64,000 nt of DNA. Origin: Malus domestica (Eukaryota; Streptophyta; Magnoliopsida; Rosales; Rosaceae). How positions within the stretch are numbered: the first letter of the stretch is position 1; each line of letters begins with the position of its first letter. The position numbers and the translations under genes were made by a program. The notes beneath the pieces are model-generated. The model was not told the origin of the DNA, did no database searches, and saw only the letters and a program-made list of their open reading frames with translations. Positions 35,960 to 46,519 of the stretch are shown piece by piece. The stretch lies in assembly GCF_042453785.1 (NCBI RefSeq), contig NC_091675.1, positions 6,026,501-6,090,500 of the forward strand, given 5' to 3'.

Positions 35960-36610
35960 GAGCAATTACATCACTAAAAAAATGCCAGATAGGCATGGGC
36001 ACAGTAATATGCCAAATACATCTTTACTAAATTGTCTTATCAATTTTATTAAAATATTATTATTTTTTATTATAAAATAATAATTTAGTTTTTAATTTCT
36101 AGCATTATCCCTTCTTTGTCTTCCCACTTTTCACTCTCCCACGGCAACTCTCTGCATTTTGCTCTGTACGCCCACCAAACTACTCACCACACCAACGCTC
36201 CCCCAAAAATGGACCTCCTCCTCCTCATGGAAAAGACCCTTCTGGGTCTCTTCGTCGCCATCGCCATTTCAAAACTCTATGATCGTCACCTCATCATTGG
36301 TCGTCGTCGTGATCGTCGCCTCACTGACCTCGTCAAGAAATTCGGCGAATGATTCCTCCTTCGCATGGGGCAACTCAACCTCGTCGTCGGTCTCTTTGTC
36401 AGAGCTCGCCAAGGAGGTGCTCCACACCCAGGGAGTCGAATTCAGGTCGAGGGAGGCGTGGCGGTATCGCCTGGCGTCATGTAGGCCAGGCAATAGATCA
36501 TCACATTCTGAGCCGGCCTAGAGACCAGCTTGGGCTGGGTGCTAACCTATATGCTCGATTGGAGTGGATTAGCTGGGTGCCAGCCTAAAGGTTCCTCGGT
36601 GGAACTGCTC
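35960..36610. mobile_element. Pack-type MITE (family M1, copy 2) carrying C4H sequence
   Basis: Ends: TTA then GAGCAATTACATC on the left; GGTGGAACTGCTC then TTA on the right (TTA at 35957-35959 and 36611-36613). The left arm (AAAAAAATGCCAG...GGCA) and right arm (GGGTGCCAGCC...) resemble the copy at 12.5 kb. Between them, from about 36110 to 36470, lies foreign sequence matching the 5' leader and N-terminal coding part of a cinnamate 4-hydroxylase gene. The left end is 19 bp upstream of the S9 peptidase start codon. Confidence 0.75.
36209..36470 (+). pseudogene. captured cinnamate 4-hydroxylase (CYP73A) 5' fragment
   Basis: From the ATG the frame reads MDLLLLMEKTLLGLFVAIA then SKL, the near-invariant N-terminal membrane anchor of plant CYP73A enzymes. 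It jumps to LTDLVKKFG, so about 25-30 codons covering the Pro-rich hinge are missing. A TGA (36350-36352) follows. After a one-base shift near 36390 the frame gives SELAKEVLHTQGVEF, the C4H block that normally follows LLRMGQRNLVV. Upstream, 36110-36208 reads like a plant leader (CCACCAAACTACTCACCACA). No heme-binding or catalytic region is present. It lies wholly inside the MITE and is non-functional as an enzyme. Confidence 0.82.
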
Positions 36611-36613
36611 TTA

Positions 36614-37065
36614 TATTTTAAAAATATAAAACCGTTTTTCTAACATTTACAGAAAATTAAATAAATAAATAACTGTTGGGAGCGTTTTGGAATGGGCGGG
36701 AATACGCGGGCCTTCCAAACGCTAGAGGCCGACTGGGTCGCTGGGTGTTGAGTGATTCTGAGGCTTTATATGGGCCGTGAGATGGTTCAAGTTTTTATGG
36801 CCTCATATATTGTTAGCCTTTAAGCCCAATCTAGACTTTCTAAGTTTCTACTTTCCATACACATTATCCTTTTTTCATTTCGAATATGAGAGTGAGGATT
36901 CGAATTTCTGGACCCAACGAACGTAGTAATGTGGCGGTGAGCGAAATGAGAGCAGTGTAAATCGTGCAAACGGGATTGCGGAATAATATTATTAAAGAAA
37001 CAAATCGTTATGATGTTAGCATCTAACTGAAAACTAATTGGTACGCGAAGATATTCAATATCGTT
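36614..37065. other. intergenic, no gene seen
   Basis: Spacer between the Pack-type MITE and the next small MITE; nothing recognised. Any distal promoter of the S9 gene would have to lie here or inside the MITE. Confidence 0.5.
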
Positions 37066-37073
37066 TTAAACAA

Positions 37074-37199
37074 GTGGTGTTATTCACACACTCCTTTTAA
37101 TTTTTTGCACGTAGGATTGAATAAATTGAAGAAGATCAACAGACAGAAATTAACAAGAGTGCGTGAAAAATAAAATTAGATGTGTGGATAACACAACCC
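37074..37199. mobile_element. small MITE family M2, copy 2, perfect 8-bp TSD
   Basis: The inverted ends GTGGTGTTATTCACACAC and GTGTGGATAACACAACCC are flanked by TTAAACAA on both sides (37066-37073 and 37200-37207). The 8-bp duplication suggests hAT-type mobilisation. The internal TTGAAGAAGATCAACAGACA matches the other copies. Confidence 0.8.
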
Positions 37200-37207
37200 T
37201 TAAACAA

Positions 37208-39540
37208 TAATGCAAGGATTTCGCCCTTCTGCCAAACAACTGAACAACGCATATTTTGGAGAAGCAAGAGCAGGTATAGTCGTTTAGACGCAAATAGATA
37301 ACATGCCTGATGTCATGTTAGAATGTAAGTATCCAAATAAAAACTAATTAAAAACAAGTGAAAAGAGTTAAATCTTTATATACACAAATTCAATCCTTTT
37401 CTAGTAAACAAGCGCAAGTTAACAACTTGTAGATCAATCATTGCAATTGAGTGATGAGAGAGATTTTCACTTCTTTGTTTGGCCATGGACTGTCCAATCT
37501 CTAGCTAACTTCCACATTCAAGAAAGCTTTTCTTATAAGTGCTTTTATTGATATCATGTCACTTGAAAAACCAAAAGAGTTGACGATCCCATCCAAAGCG
37601 CAATAATAATTCTAAAGGTGGAGGAGTTTTCAAACAATCTTCTAATTACTCTTTTTTAAATTTGCTTTACGTGCCAAAAACATCATATTGAATTATCAAT
37701 CCTTCAAGATTCAGTTATCAAATCAAATTTGTATACATAATTATATTTTCATCTAGACGTTAACCATGAATTACGTGTGAATGCATTGTTAGTCTGGTTT
37801 CAACAAAACTATCATTTTTTAGAATGAAAATTGTAACTTACCTTAAATGTGTCACGTTTCATCAATTTTTTTATTTTGTAAAATTTGAGCTCATCTTTGA
37901 CAAGTGTTGATTCTTTAAGGATGAAAAATAACCCTACAAGCTTGGATTCCAAGTTTCACTCTCGAGCTTAACTAAAAACTCTAGAGTTCAACTTGAAATC
38001 TAAGTAAGAAATTAACGCACCAAGAACGACAAAAGTACACTGTAGCCGTTTAGGATGGCCGAGTAACTGGTGTCGGTATCGAAATGAAAAACCGAACATT
38101 AACGTCCCCATCTCAAATCAATCCAATCTTATATTATTGGTTTTTTTCACTATTGTAAGTGGTCAGATCATGGTTTAGTTGCAACTTTATGTTGCATCAG
38201 TGAAGACTAAAACTCCTTTGGTAAATACATATGCATATGCATATGGAACCCACCTCTGCTGCAGGTAACTTGGTCTTGCATTGTTCCAAACTCCAAATTA
38301 TAAAGTGACCAGAGCTTTTCTATCCAACATATGCTTGTGGTACATGATCGCTCAGTCAGTGGGTCATTTCCCAAAAGCCGAATGGACATGGTCATGGAGT
38401 TAAATCCCTTTTTTTAATTAGTTATATGAGCACTCAACTTTCTTGTCCTTGGACTTGTATTATTGCATTGGCAAAGATCTCCCATACCTAAGTTCCTCAC
38501 TAGGTTTCACAGCTTTAACTAATGCTCCCAATAAACCAAACTATCGAGCAGATGTGTTGTTAGGGGATTGGCTCATGCACTTTTGGTTGTGAAATCTCTA
38601 TTTCAAGGGCAAATATGATTCATACGCGGTTGTGTACAATCACGTGATTAAATGTTTGATAAATGAAAAACAAAAACGTGATTGTACATAACAAGTAACG
38701 TCACGTCTCACATATTTCACTTCTCATTAAAAAAGACTAAGCATCGTTCCATCTCTCTACTCCATTTCTAGTTATGGTTAATACTTGTTGCAAAGCAAGA
38801 TTAAAGTTGCAAGTGTAAAACGAACACAACCACGTTTAGTTGTACTAAACAAAAAAAAAGAGGCTATAAACTTTATTGAGATTGTGGGCACCATTAAAAG
38901 ATGCTGTTTTGGTTAACATTGTCAAGGATCATGGTTTGGTGATACCGACAATACTGCCCCTAAATACTAGATCATGGGAAAGGAGCCCCAGCATGGACAC
39001 TAGTTATCTCATGTTTGGACCCTCTTCTTAAACATGTGGAAGAACTTCAAATAAACGATTTTGTTACTTACTAAAAGTTAGGGTTTCTAACTTTGCGTCA
39101 AACCTAAGATGTCACGATGACAGTATTTTAAGTCAATCACATTTTACGTGGCAACTCTGTACGTGATTGGATTCAAATACTAGCACCAAGACATTTTGGG
39201 AGCATGAAAGTTTTGCTCGTAATTGTGCCACGGATGCCTAGTTGAACACAAACCAGAAACTAGAAAAACACTTGGTATATATAGAATCCAATTATTTGCA
39301 GCACTTGCCTAACATGGCGTTTGTGATAAGACCATCTCTGACATATAAGAGGAAATAACTATAAAAGGGAACAGAGAAAGGGATAGTCACTAAACAATGG
39401 AAAGAAAGCAAAGTTTAATTCCAATATGGATAAACAGGAGAAAAATATTATGAGGGGAAAGATGAGCTGCACCTCAATAATTATTGAGGCATTTAGGATG
39501 GGGTTTGGAAAAGCATAAAGCTAGTGACATTGATGCCTTA
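37208..39540. other. intergenic, no gene seen
   Basis: AT-rich spacer with short random ORFs. No repeats with clear ends and no protein similarity seen on either strand. Confidence 0.5.
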
Positions 39541-39624
39541 TTTGATGACCAGAGAGTCACATGCATAACCAACATTTCCACGTTCCTTTTTACACGTCAT
39601 TTCGAGTTTCTTTTCGTAATATAC

Positions 39625-39870
39625 TTGATCACTTACATGTAAAGAATCAATTTTCACAAACGAATGATCTGCTAGTAGAGATAAGTATGTCATTACACAC
39701 ACTGAGTGATCTGCAAATAGAGAATGAGCCATTACTTGCAAAGAGTGATTTACAAATAAAGAAGAATGACTCCTTACATACAATAAGTAGTTTTGTAAGC
39801 AGATAATTTAACTTGTTACGAACAATGAATGGTCTACAAATAAAGAGAAATGACTTGTTACATGTAATGA
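39625..39870. repeat. degenerate tandem repeat, about 45-50-bp unit
   Basis: Repeated blocks of the form 'gtgatctgcaaatagagaatga...catTACttgcaaag' occur about five times with many differences (for example TGATCTGCAAATAGAGAATG, then GTGATTTACAAATAAAGAAG, then TGGTCTACAAATAAAGAGAA). Non-coding. Confidence 0.55.
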
Positions 39871-40169
39871 GACTATTTTTTCTTCCTGTGTGGTCCGACC
39901 TCTCTTATCGCATTCAACACCCCTCCACTTTTCATCACTAAACTTTGTCACATCATACTTTACTCTTTAGTCCCATTAAGTTCCCTTTCTCCCTTAACCA
40001 ACTTGAGAAGAAATTTGAAGGGTCTCCATTCCCTTTCCCACTTCAAAGATTTCAATCACACAAACAAACCTCGAAACGACGTCGTTCAACTGAAAGCATC
40101 CAAACACAGAGTCCCGAGTGACCAACCAAACTAAACTTTGAAGCCCTATTCTCCAACCTTCCACTCTCT

Positions 40170-40180
40170 CTATATATATC
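40170..40180 (+). promoter_or_regulatory. TATA box of the MIZ1-like gene
   Basis: CTATATATATC lies 87 bp before the ATG at 40267. It lies downstream of an in-frame ATG at 40138, which argues that the earlier ATG is not transcribed. Confidence 0.6.
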
Positions 40181-40266
40181 TCCAATTAGCGTACAATTTC
40201 AGACACTCATATCTAACTTACCTTGTATTTTCTAAATTGATTTCTGAACCTCATAACCTAGCTACA

Positions 40267-40971
40267 ATGCCTTCTGTGCACTCTAGCCCCTTCCACCACA
40301 TAGAGAACTCAGCCATATTTAACCTAATCCGGCACGCTCACACGCCAGGCCAAAAACGTTCAACAAAATCTTCATCCGGAGGCCTTCTCAAGATGTTCAA
40401 GCTCTTTCCCATGTTAACATCAGGCTGCAAAATGGTTGCCTTGCTAGGCAGGCCCCGGAAGCCGTTACTGAAGGATCATGCCACAACTGGTACAATTTTC
40501 GGCTATCGAAAGGGGAGGGTAAGCCTAGCTATACAAGAAGACCCTCATTGCATGCCACTCTTTGTGATAGAGCTGCCAATGCACAGTAGTGTGTTTCACA
40601 AGGAAATGGCGTCGGATATAGTCCGAATCGCGCTGGAGAGCGAGACGAAGACGCACAAGAAGAAGCTGATGGAGGAGTATGTGTGGGCTGTATACTGCAA
40701 TGGAAGAAAGGTAGGGTATTCTATTAGGAGGAAGCAAATGTCGGAGGATGAGCTTCATGTTATGCAAACTTTGAGGGGTGTTTCGATGGGGGCAGGGGTT
40801 CTTCCATGCCCTTCTGATCAGAAGGAGTATGCAGGAGATGGGGAGTTGACTTACATTAGGGCAAGGTTTGAGAGGGTGGTTGGATCAAAGGACTCTGAAG
40901 CTTTGTACATGATTAATCCAGATGGTGCTGCAGGACCAGAATTAAGTATTTTCTTTGTAAGAGCTCATTAG
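40267..40971 (+). CDS. MIZU-KUSSEI1-like (DUF617) protein
   Basis: Single-exon gene of 234 residues starting MPSVHSSPFHHIENSA. The C-terminal two-thirds (about 75-232) is the MIZ1/DUF617 domain: GTIFGYRKGRVSLAIQEDP, LFVIELPMHSSVFHKEMAS, VRIALESE, EEYVWAVYCNGRKVGYSIRR, HVMQTLRGVSMGAGVLP, GELTYIRARFERVVGS and DSEALYMINPDGAAGPELSI. MIZ1 itself acts in root hydrotropism, and paralogues are plant-specific proteins without a known enzyme activity. The frame stays open to 40138, but that ATG lies upstream of the TATA box and the added residues are not family-like. There is no signal peptide. The gene appears intact. Confidence 0.92.
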   Translation: MPSVHSSPFHHIENSAIFNLIRHAHTPGQKRSTKSSSGGLLKMFKLFPMLTSGCKMVALLGRPRKPLLKDHATTGTIFGYRKGRVSLAIQEDPHCMPLFVIELPMHSSVFHKEMASDIVRIALESETKTHKKKLMEEYVWAVYCNGRKVGYSIRRKQMSEDELHVMQTLRGVSMGAGVLPCPSDQKEYAGDGELTYIRARFERVVGSKDSEALYMINPDGAAGPELSIFFVRAH

Positions 40972-41537
40972 CTTAATTAGCAAAAAATTATGTACTCTTT
41001 TGATTAATTAATCTAGGTTATATATAATATAACTTTGTGTCTATGTAAACTAATTAAAGTTCTCAAATGCATGTATTGATTGTTTTGAACTTCAATGATT
41101 GGAGTAGTTGAGTTCCAAAAAGTTTTATTTCTCTCTAACAAAGTAAATTCTAAAACTTCTCTCTAATTGACGGAAAAGGTATTCGAACTCGAGTGCAATG
41201 TGACATTATCTGTCCAATTAGCAATGGTCTATTTAGCATGGAGGAAATCTTCATGTGGACTATAATTGACTTATACAATAAATAAATAATAATTAAACTT
41301 TTTGGGTTAGCCTAAGTTTTAACGACCGGATAAGGTATAGAAAGAAAATTACAATTAGGCCAACAAATTGATTTATCACGCAAATCACAGCAGAAGAAAT
41401 TAAAAAATGTCTCAAATCTCATCAATTGCCTTCAAGGTATTTTCTTGATCATTCCATGATGATACATAGGAAAGAATAACGGGCTGGAAAGTGTTTGGAC
41501 CACATTCTTTTATCAGTGAAATTAATGTTTTCTGTCC
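40972..41537. other. 3' region and spacer
   Basis: Holds the 3' untranslated region of the MIZ1-like gene and AT-rich spacer; no gene seen. Confidence 0.5.
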
Positions 41538-42175
41538 CAACCCCCTTTCCAATATAAAATTAAAGTAAATGAGAAGGAAAAGAAATTGAAATTTGCCTCT
41601 GATATGTATAATTCAGAAAATTCTCCTCCGCCATGACCCGAATAGCGACACGGATGACAATGCCATTGAATATCAATGATATGGTACCAACGTTGATATT
41701 CAGTAGATGTTACATCGATATTAGGTAGATATTGTTGATATAGTGTTGATATTTTGATATCAATACATCAATATAATGTTGTCAAGATGACGTTGATATT
41801 TGGTTACTATATCTCATCTATGTCGCTCAGGTCATGTGCCATCTATGCACACAACCCCCTTTCCAAAATAAATTTATAGAAAACAAGCAGGAAAAGAAAT
41901 TAAAATGTGCCTCTGGTATGTATAATTCAAAAGATTTTCCTTTGGCATGACTCGAATAGCGATACAGATGACAATAGTGCAATTGAATATCAATGATATG
42001 GCAACAACGTTGATATTCAGCAAATGTTACATCGATATTAGGTAGATATTGTGGGTATAGTGTCGATATTTTGTATCAGTACATCAATATAACGTTGTCA
42101 AGATGATGTTGATAATTGGTTACTATATCTCGTCTATGTCACTTAGTCAGGTCATGTGCAATTCATGCGCACAAT
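41538..42175. repeat. tandem duplication, about 315-bp unit
   Basis: Two diverged direct copies, each starting AACCCCCTTTCCAA and ending near GTCAGGTCATGTGC. Shared landmarks are GCCTCTGRTATGTATAATTC, TGAATATCAATGATATGG and ACATCGATATTAGGTAGATA. Each unit also contains many GATATT/AATATC motifs. No ORF. The copies differ at many positions, so the duplication is old. Confidence 0.75.
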
Positions 42176-42201
42176 CCACAAGTGCAAGGAAGAAAACCTA
42201 A

Positions 42202-42629
42202 GGGGCGTGTATTCAATTGGGATTTTGAGTGATTTTAATTCTTTAATGAATCTAGGGGCATTCAATCAGGATTTTAAGTGGTTCTCTGAAATTCAATGTG
42301 TATTCAATTAGGATTTTAAGATAGCTTATCAACATTGTTAGAAATCTAGGGGTATTCAATTAAGATTTTAAAGAAGTTTATAACATTTCAGGTATATTCA
42401 ATTAAAATTTAATTTTAAAGAAATTGAAAAAGTGAGGAATTTGAGAGAATTTGAGAGATTTCGTAATGTATTTTAAACATTCACAAATCTCACCTCTCCT
42501 CATGAGATTTCGAGGGAATTGAATCAAAATTTTACATGGAATCTCTACAAATCAATTAAACTTCTTAAAAATCTATTGATTTATAAATTCATTGAAATCT
42601 CTCAAATTCCTAATTGAATACATACTCCC
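42202..42629. mobile_element. MITE-like element with TATTCAATT-type termini
   Basis: The left end GGGGCGTGTATTCAATTGGG and the right end CCTAATTGAATACATACTCCC are imperfect inverted repeats. The interior repeats TATTCAATTA(g/a)RATTTTAA several times. No coding capacity and no convincing target duplication. Confidence 0.6.
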
Positions 42630-43756
42630 ACGTATAATGCGAAGTGAGGCCTCATAAGCCCAAAAGTGAGTTGTACTGGATTCAGTTAGTGGTCCAGTAA
42701 CAAAGACAGTAACGGGCAACAAGAATGGGCTTCTAGCATTGCACAAAACCTGCAATTGCCCAAGCTTCCAAAATCCTTGTATGAATCCCTACTAACCCAA
42801 CTTTGCTATTTACAGCCGGCTTCATTCTGTCAAGGAAAATGCCAGGATGTACGTGCTCAGACTAACTATGATTATCCTACAGGATAATCATATATTGGTG
42901 ACGGTCAGGATCAGCTTGTATGTGTTTGTGGGACTGTTTCTAGTTTTTCTCTTTTGTCACTTAGAAATCGTTATTGTGTTCGATAGACATATATGATAAA
43001 CTGTCTGGCCCAATCACTAAATAGCATAACGCTAGCATTGAAGTTTGCATGTACATGAGATTGTGGTACTCAAATGAAAAAAACCCTATTTCTTTTTTTT
43101 TAGTATGTCGGACAATCCACCTAGTCCAACTCTTGGACATAAGAATTTCCAACGTAATAGACATAGAAATAGAGATAGGGCTTAGTTTTCCTTTAAATTA
43201 AAGATGGTCAAAGAGAGTTGTCCAGAAAAACCTCATCCAAATGAATTGACATCGATTGGAATTGAAGCCAACCTTATTGGATAGGGATTGGGTTAGGTGG
43301 GTAAGAAGAATATACTTAATTAGATCTTCCCTAGTTTGAGAAGTCTTGTGCTTCGGTTTTTTTAATTTTGATCCATCTGTCAGCAGCTTTGCATCCATTT
43401 GAGTTTCTGTTTATAAAAGCGACTTGTTAATTGTAATATTGTAGATAATTGCTAGATTTATATATTTTGATCTTTGGAAGGTTACAGTTATTAGTCATAT
43501 AGCACAAAAGAGACAATTTAACTCTTTTGTGAGGGGGGCAGGAAAGCGTTCTTTTTGTGTATATATATTTATTTACTCTTGTCTATTTTTTTTTGTTTCA
43601 TTTATTTAATCTGATGAAGATACTCTTTTTTTTTTTTTTTTTACAACTATTATATTAGAGTTCTGCCTTGACACGTTTATCTACGTATGCAAATAGACGA
43701 GGTACCGTTTTCTAATTTTCGGTATTCACAAATTTTCGAAAGGAATCAACACATAC
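42630..43756. other. intergenic, no gene seen
   Basis: Spacer with a T tract at 43626-43643. Short ORFs only. Confidence 0.5.
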
Positions 43757-43765
43757 AAAGTAAGC

Positions 43766-44560
43766 CTCTCTTAATCCCTCAAAAGTGCTTTTTGCCATTT
43801 CTTCTGCTTTGGATTCATTTTTGTGTGCGGTGAGGGTTATGGAGGTTCGTAGGCCGGTGGTGGGTGCGAGGGAGGTTCCGGTTGAGCGGTGGAGCCCCCT
43901 CCCTCTTCTTTCTTGAAGATTAACGTCGATGCTTACTGGTCAAAGGTGTTTAGATTGGGCTTCGCTGGGGTGATTATCAGGGATGAGGGAGGCCGTTTCT
44001 TGGCTGCTGCTAGGTACTCTCTTTTGGCTCCTAATGCCGCAGCTGCTGAGGCTTTGGCTCTGATTCGTGGGTGTGAGCTGGGCATTTCGATGGGTGTGAG
44101 CTCTGCTATGATCGAATCCGATTCTCTTGAAGCGATTTCTTGTCTTCGTGGTTCTCTTGATAATGGCAGTTGAGAGGCTTACCCTTTCTTGGCAAGGGCT
44201 CTTAAGTTGAGTGAGTCTTTCCATAACTGTCGCTGGTCTTAGGTTCCAAGATCAGCCAACATGGCGGCGGATGCTCTCACGTCGGCTGGTTTTACGGAGA
44301 TGTGTGATTTTGTGTGGGTCGATAGGCCCCCATATTCGTTAGTGTATGTCTTATGTAATGATGGTCTTCCATGTCCTCATTAGTGGTGCTTGGGGTGACA
44401 CTTTTACTTGATTGAAGTGTCTGTTGGTCTAATATCCTTGCACTACTTTTTTCTTGGTTGGTCTTCCTTGGTGTTTGCCCAGGAGTTGGCTTTCTTGTTT
44501 CTGTTTGGCTTCTTAGCCTTGGAATGTGAATTCCTAGCTTTCAAAAAAAAAAAAAAAAAA
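43766..44560 (+). mobile_element. 5'-truncated LINE with poly(A) tail
   Basis: The remnant ends in an 18-base A tract (44543-44560) and contains the C-terminal RNase-H-like domain found in plant L1-type LINEs. AAAGTAAGC occurs at 43757-43765 and again at the end of the poly(A) (44558-44566), a plausible target-site duplication. 5' truncation and a poly(A) tail are the usual products of target-primed reverse transcription. Confidence 0.6.
43889..44383 (+). pseudogene. LINE RNase-H-like domain, interrupted
   Basis: The translation shows FLKINVDAYW (first catalytic Asp), GFAGVIIRDEGGRFLAA, AEALALIRGCELG (Glu) and MIESDSLEAISCL (Asp), then stops at TGA 44171-44173 and TAG near 44240, and resumes in the same frame with VPRSANMAADALTSAGF. 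This is the RVT_3-type RNase H fold of plant non-LTR elements and their host-derived relatives. The stops make it inactive. Confidence 0.75.
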
Positions 44561-44663
44561 GTAAGCTTAGGAGAGGAGCCTTTCCTAATCAATTCACGTA
44601 AAACAAATGAATGCAAAAATAAGAAAAACGAGGAGAATATCAAACAACCGTGGTTAATCAAAT

Positions 44664-44869
44664 GGACAAGGATTGTCTGCCCTCCCACTTCCGGTGCCCT
44701 TCTGTGTCCTCTTGTTTGTGTGGTCACGGTTAAGTTACGTCAACATTTTATATTTGTCTTATTATCTCTATAAAAATAATATAAAATGTTGACGTGACTT
44801 AATCATAATCATATAAAATAAGAGGGCATGGAAGGATACTGGAAGTGAGAGGACAGACAATCCTTGTCT
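44664..44869. mobile_element. palindromic MITE family M3, copy 1
   Basis: Left end GGACAAGGATTGTCTGCCC, right end GGACAGACAATCCTTGTCT. The whole 206-bp element is close to a palindrome centred on TTATCTCTATAAAAATAATA, with TAAGTTACGTCAACATTTTA inverted as AAAATGTTGACGTGACTTA. The flanks TAATCAAAT / TATGCAAAT match at 7 of 9 positions. Related copies at 54.8 and 56.7 kb. Confidence 0.8.
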
Positions 44870-44878
44870 TATGCAAAT

Positions 44879-46084
44879 TGTTGACCAGCACAGAAGGACC
44901 GGGCACCGGTTCTCACGCGGTTTGGGCTGCCACCCTAACTGTGGGACCGACCCAACCGGCAACTGGGTTGGAAGGGGACATCGCGGGACCTCTGATAGTT
45001 ACCAGACCAGGTATCCCAAATCTCCTCCCATCAGTGAACATATCTACGAATGAAAGGAGTCCAAATTTGGGGCCCACCTCCCGGTACCTACCGTACACAA
45101 TCATCTCTTTTTATCTGTTTCTCTTCGAATTTTTGTTACGTTGTTCCGCTTGAAAAAACTTTGCAAATTATATCATAAAAACATAAGAATGTATTTCCAT
45201 AGTTATAGTAGCTCTGTAGATATACCATTCGAGCGATGGTATAAAGAAAATGTTTTTTTCAAAAAGTTCGAGGTTAGAGTTAGAGTTCCAGGCCTTACGT
45301 ATGAGAGTTCAATTTAAGATGAGAGTTGCCATAAATATGGAATTTACAGATTATTTTATCAAATGTATTTACTGAATTTTCTTCACCAAATTATTACTCG
45401 TAACGAGACTCTAAATGATCCTGCAGCATGCATTTACTTGTCTCTCAATCGTTTATACACACACTAATCACAATCTGTTTTTTGCATCGCTCACACAATT
45501 GGTTCGAGCACGTCTCTTTTGCGTCCACGTGACCAATTCTAGCGCTACTCTAATTTGAGACTAAAAGTTAACATTATGGCCAGTGCCCTACAACTCTAGG
45601 GCTTTTTTTTCTACTAAAGGACATTGGTACATGTATAGTTCTTTTTGTTGTAATGAAAAATCTGAAACAAGTCGGTGACTAATCTGGTGCCAGCTAGCTG
45701 TGGTATCAACTGCCCAACTGCTTCTTGCCAAAAGTTCACCACAAGTACGCCAAAATCCATTAAAAATGCCACGTGGGCGCCTAGGATGCAATCATCACAA
45801 CGTTCGTGTTCAGATTGCGGGATCTTTATTTCTACTGAGCTTGTCCGCGCGTGGGTCTCAGTTTTCTGCCCAAAAATTTGAAATTACTAAAAAATTGATA
45901 CTTGTATGGCGGTGGTTTTCGTCACTGTTTATATTTAATTTTAAATAAAAAAAATTTACAATGATTTATGACGGCACAATATATGATGAACGGATGTGAT
46001 TTGAGGATTCTCGATATCCTCACAAAGAGGACCGACAAGGATCCTTACTCCTGTTTTACAAGATATTATCTAAAACTTTAATAG
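44879..46084. other. intergenic, no gene seen
   Basis: A GC-richer patch (44880-45110) with several overlapping short ORFs does not resemble a known protein. The rest is AT-rich spacer. Confidence 0.45.
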
Positions 46085-46515
46085 ATGTTCACTATCTACA
46101 CATCTATTTGTACCTTCACACGTTTTTTTTTTGTTAATTGTGATCATTGGATCTTCTTTAGATACTTGGCAAACATTCGATTGACTTATGACCTGGGCTA
46201 TTTTGAGTTGCAAAGTCCTCCTCCTGGTTGTATTCCTTTTTTGTTTGAAGACTCTTTTGGGTATGCTCAACCCAAAGACTAGAGCATCAAGTAGTTGATT
46301 GATGGTTGTGACGACGCCACTGGTTGCATCATCAGTATGAAGTAACTGTTATTTGGTTCTTCTCGATAGATTAAGCTACTTGCTATAGTTAGGGTATTGA
46401 ACAACGGGTGGCAACTTGCCCAATAAGAAAAGTAGCCCGAGTGAAAGTTCGTTCGATTCGACGGTCGAAAATTGAAATGAGTGTGTGAGTAGTAAAAATG
46501 AGTGTGTAAGAAGCA
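46085..46515. mobile_element. MITE family M2, copy 3, split by an insertion
   Basis: 46085-46160 (GATGTTCACTATCTACACAT, TGATCATTGGATCTTCTTTA) matches the left half of the M2 copy at 15.46 kb. 46447-46515 (TTCGATTCGACGGTCGAAAA, GTGTGTGAGTAGTAAAAATG) matches its right half. About 285 bp of unrelated sequence separates them, so the element was interrupted. The inserted piece has no obvious ends. Confidence 0.5.
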
Positions 46516-46519
46516 CAAA

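Noticed and set aside
40138-40266. In-frame upstream ATG extending the MIZ1-like protein by 43 residues
   Set aside because: It lies upstream of the TATA box at 40170-40180 and the added residues are unlike the family N-terminus.
44408-44773. 121-codon ORF with hydrophobic segments
   Set aside because: It spans the LINE 3' end, its poly(A) tail (read as a Lys run) and the left arm of a MITE, so it is a chance frame.
46085-46282. 65-codon ORF in the interrupted MITE
   Set aside because: It crosses from MITE sequence into the inserted segment and shows no domain.
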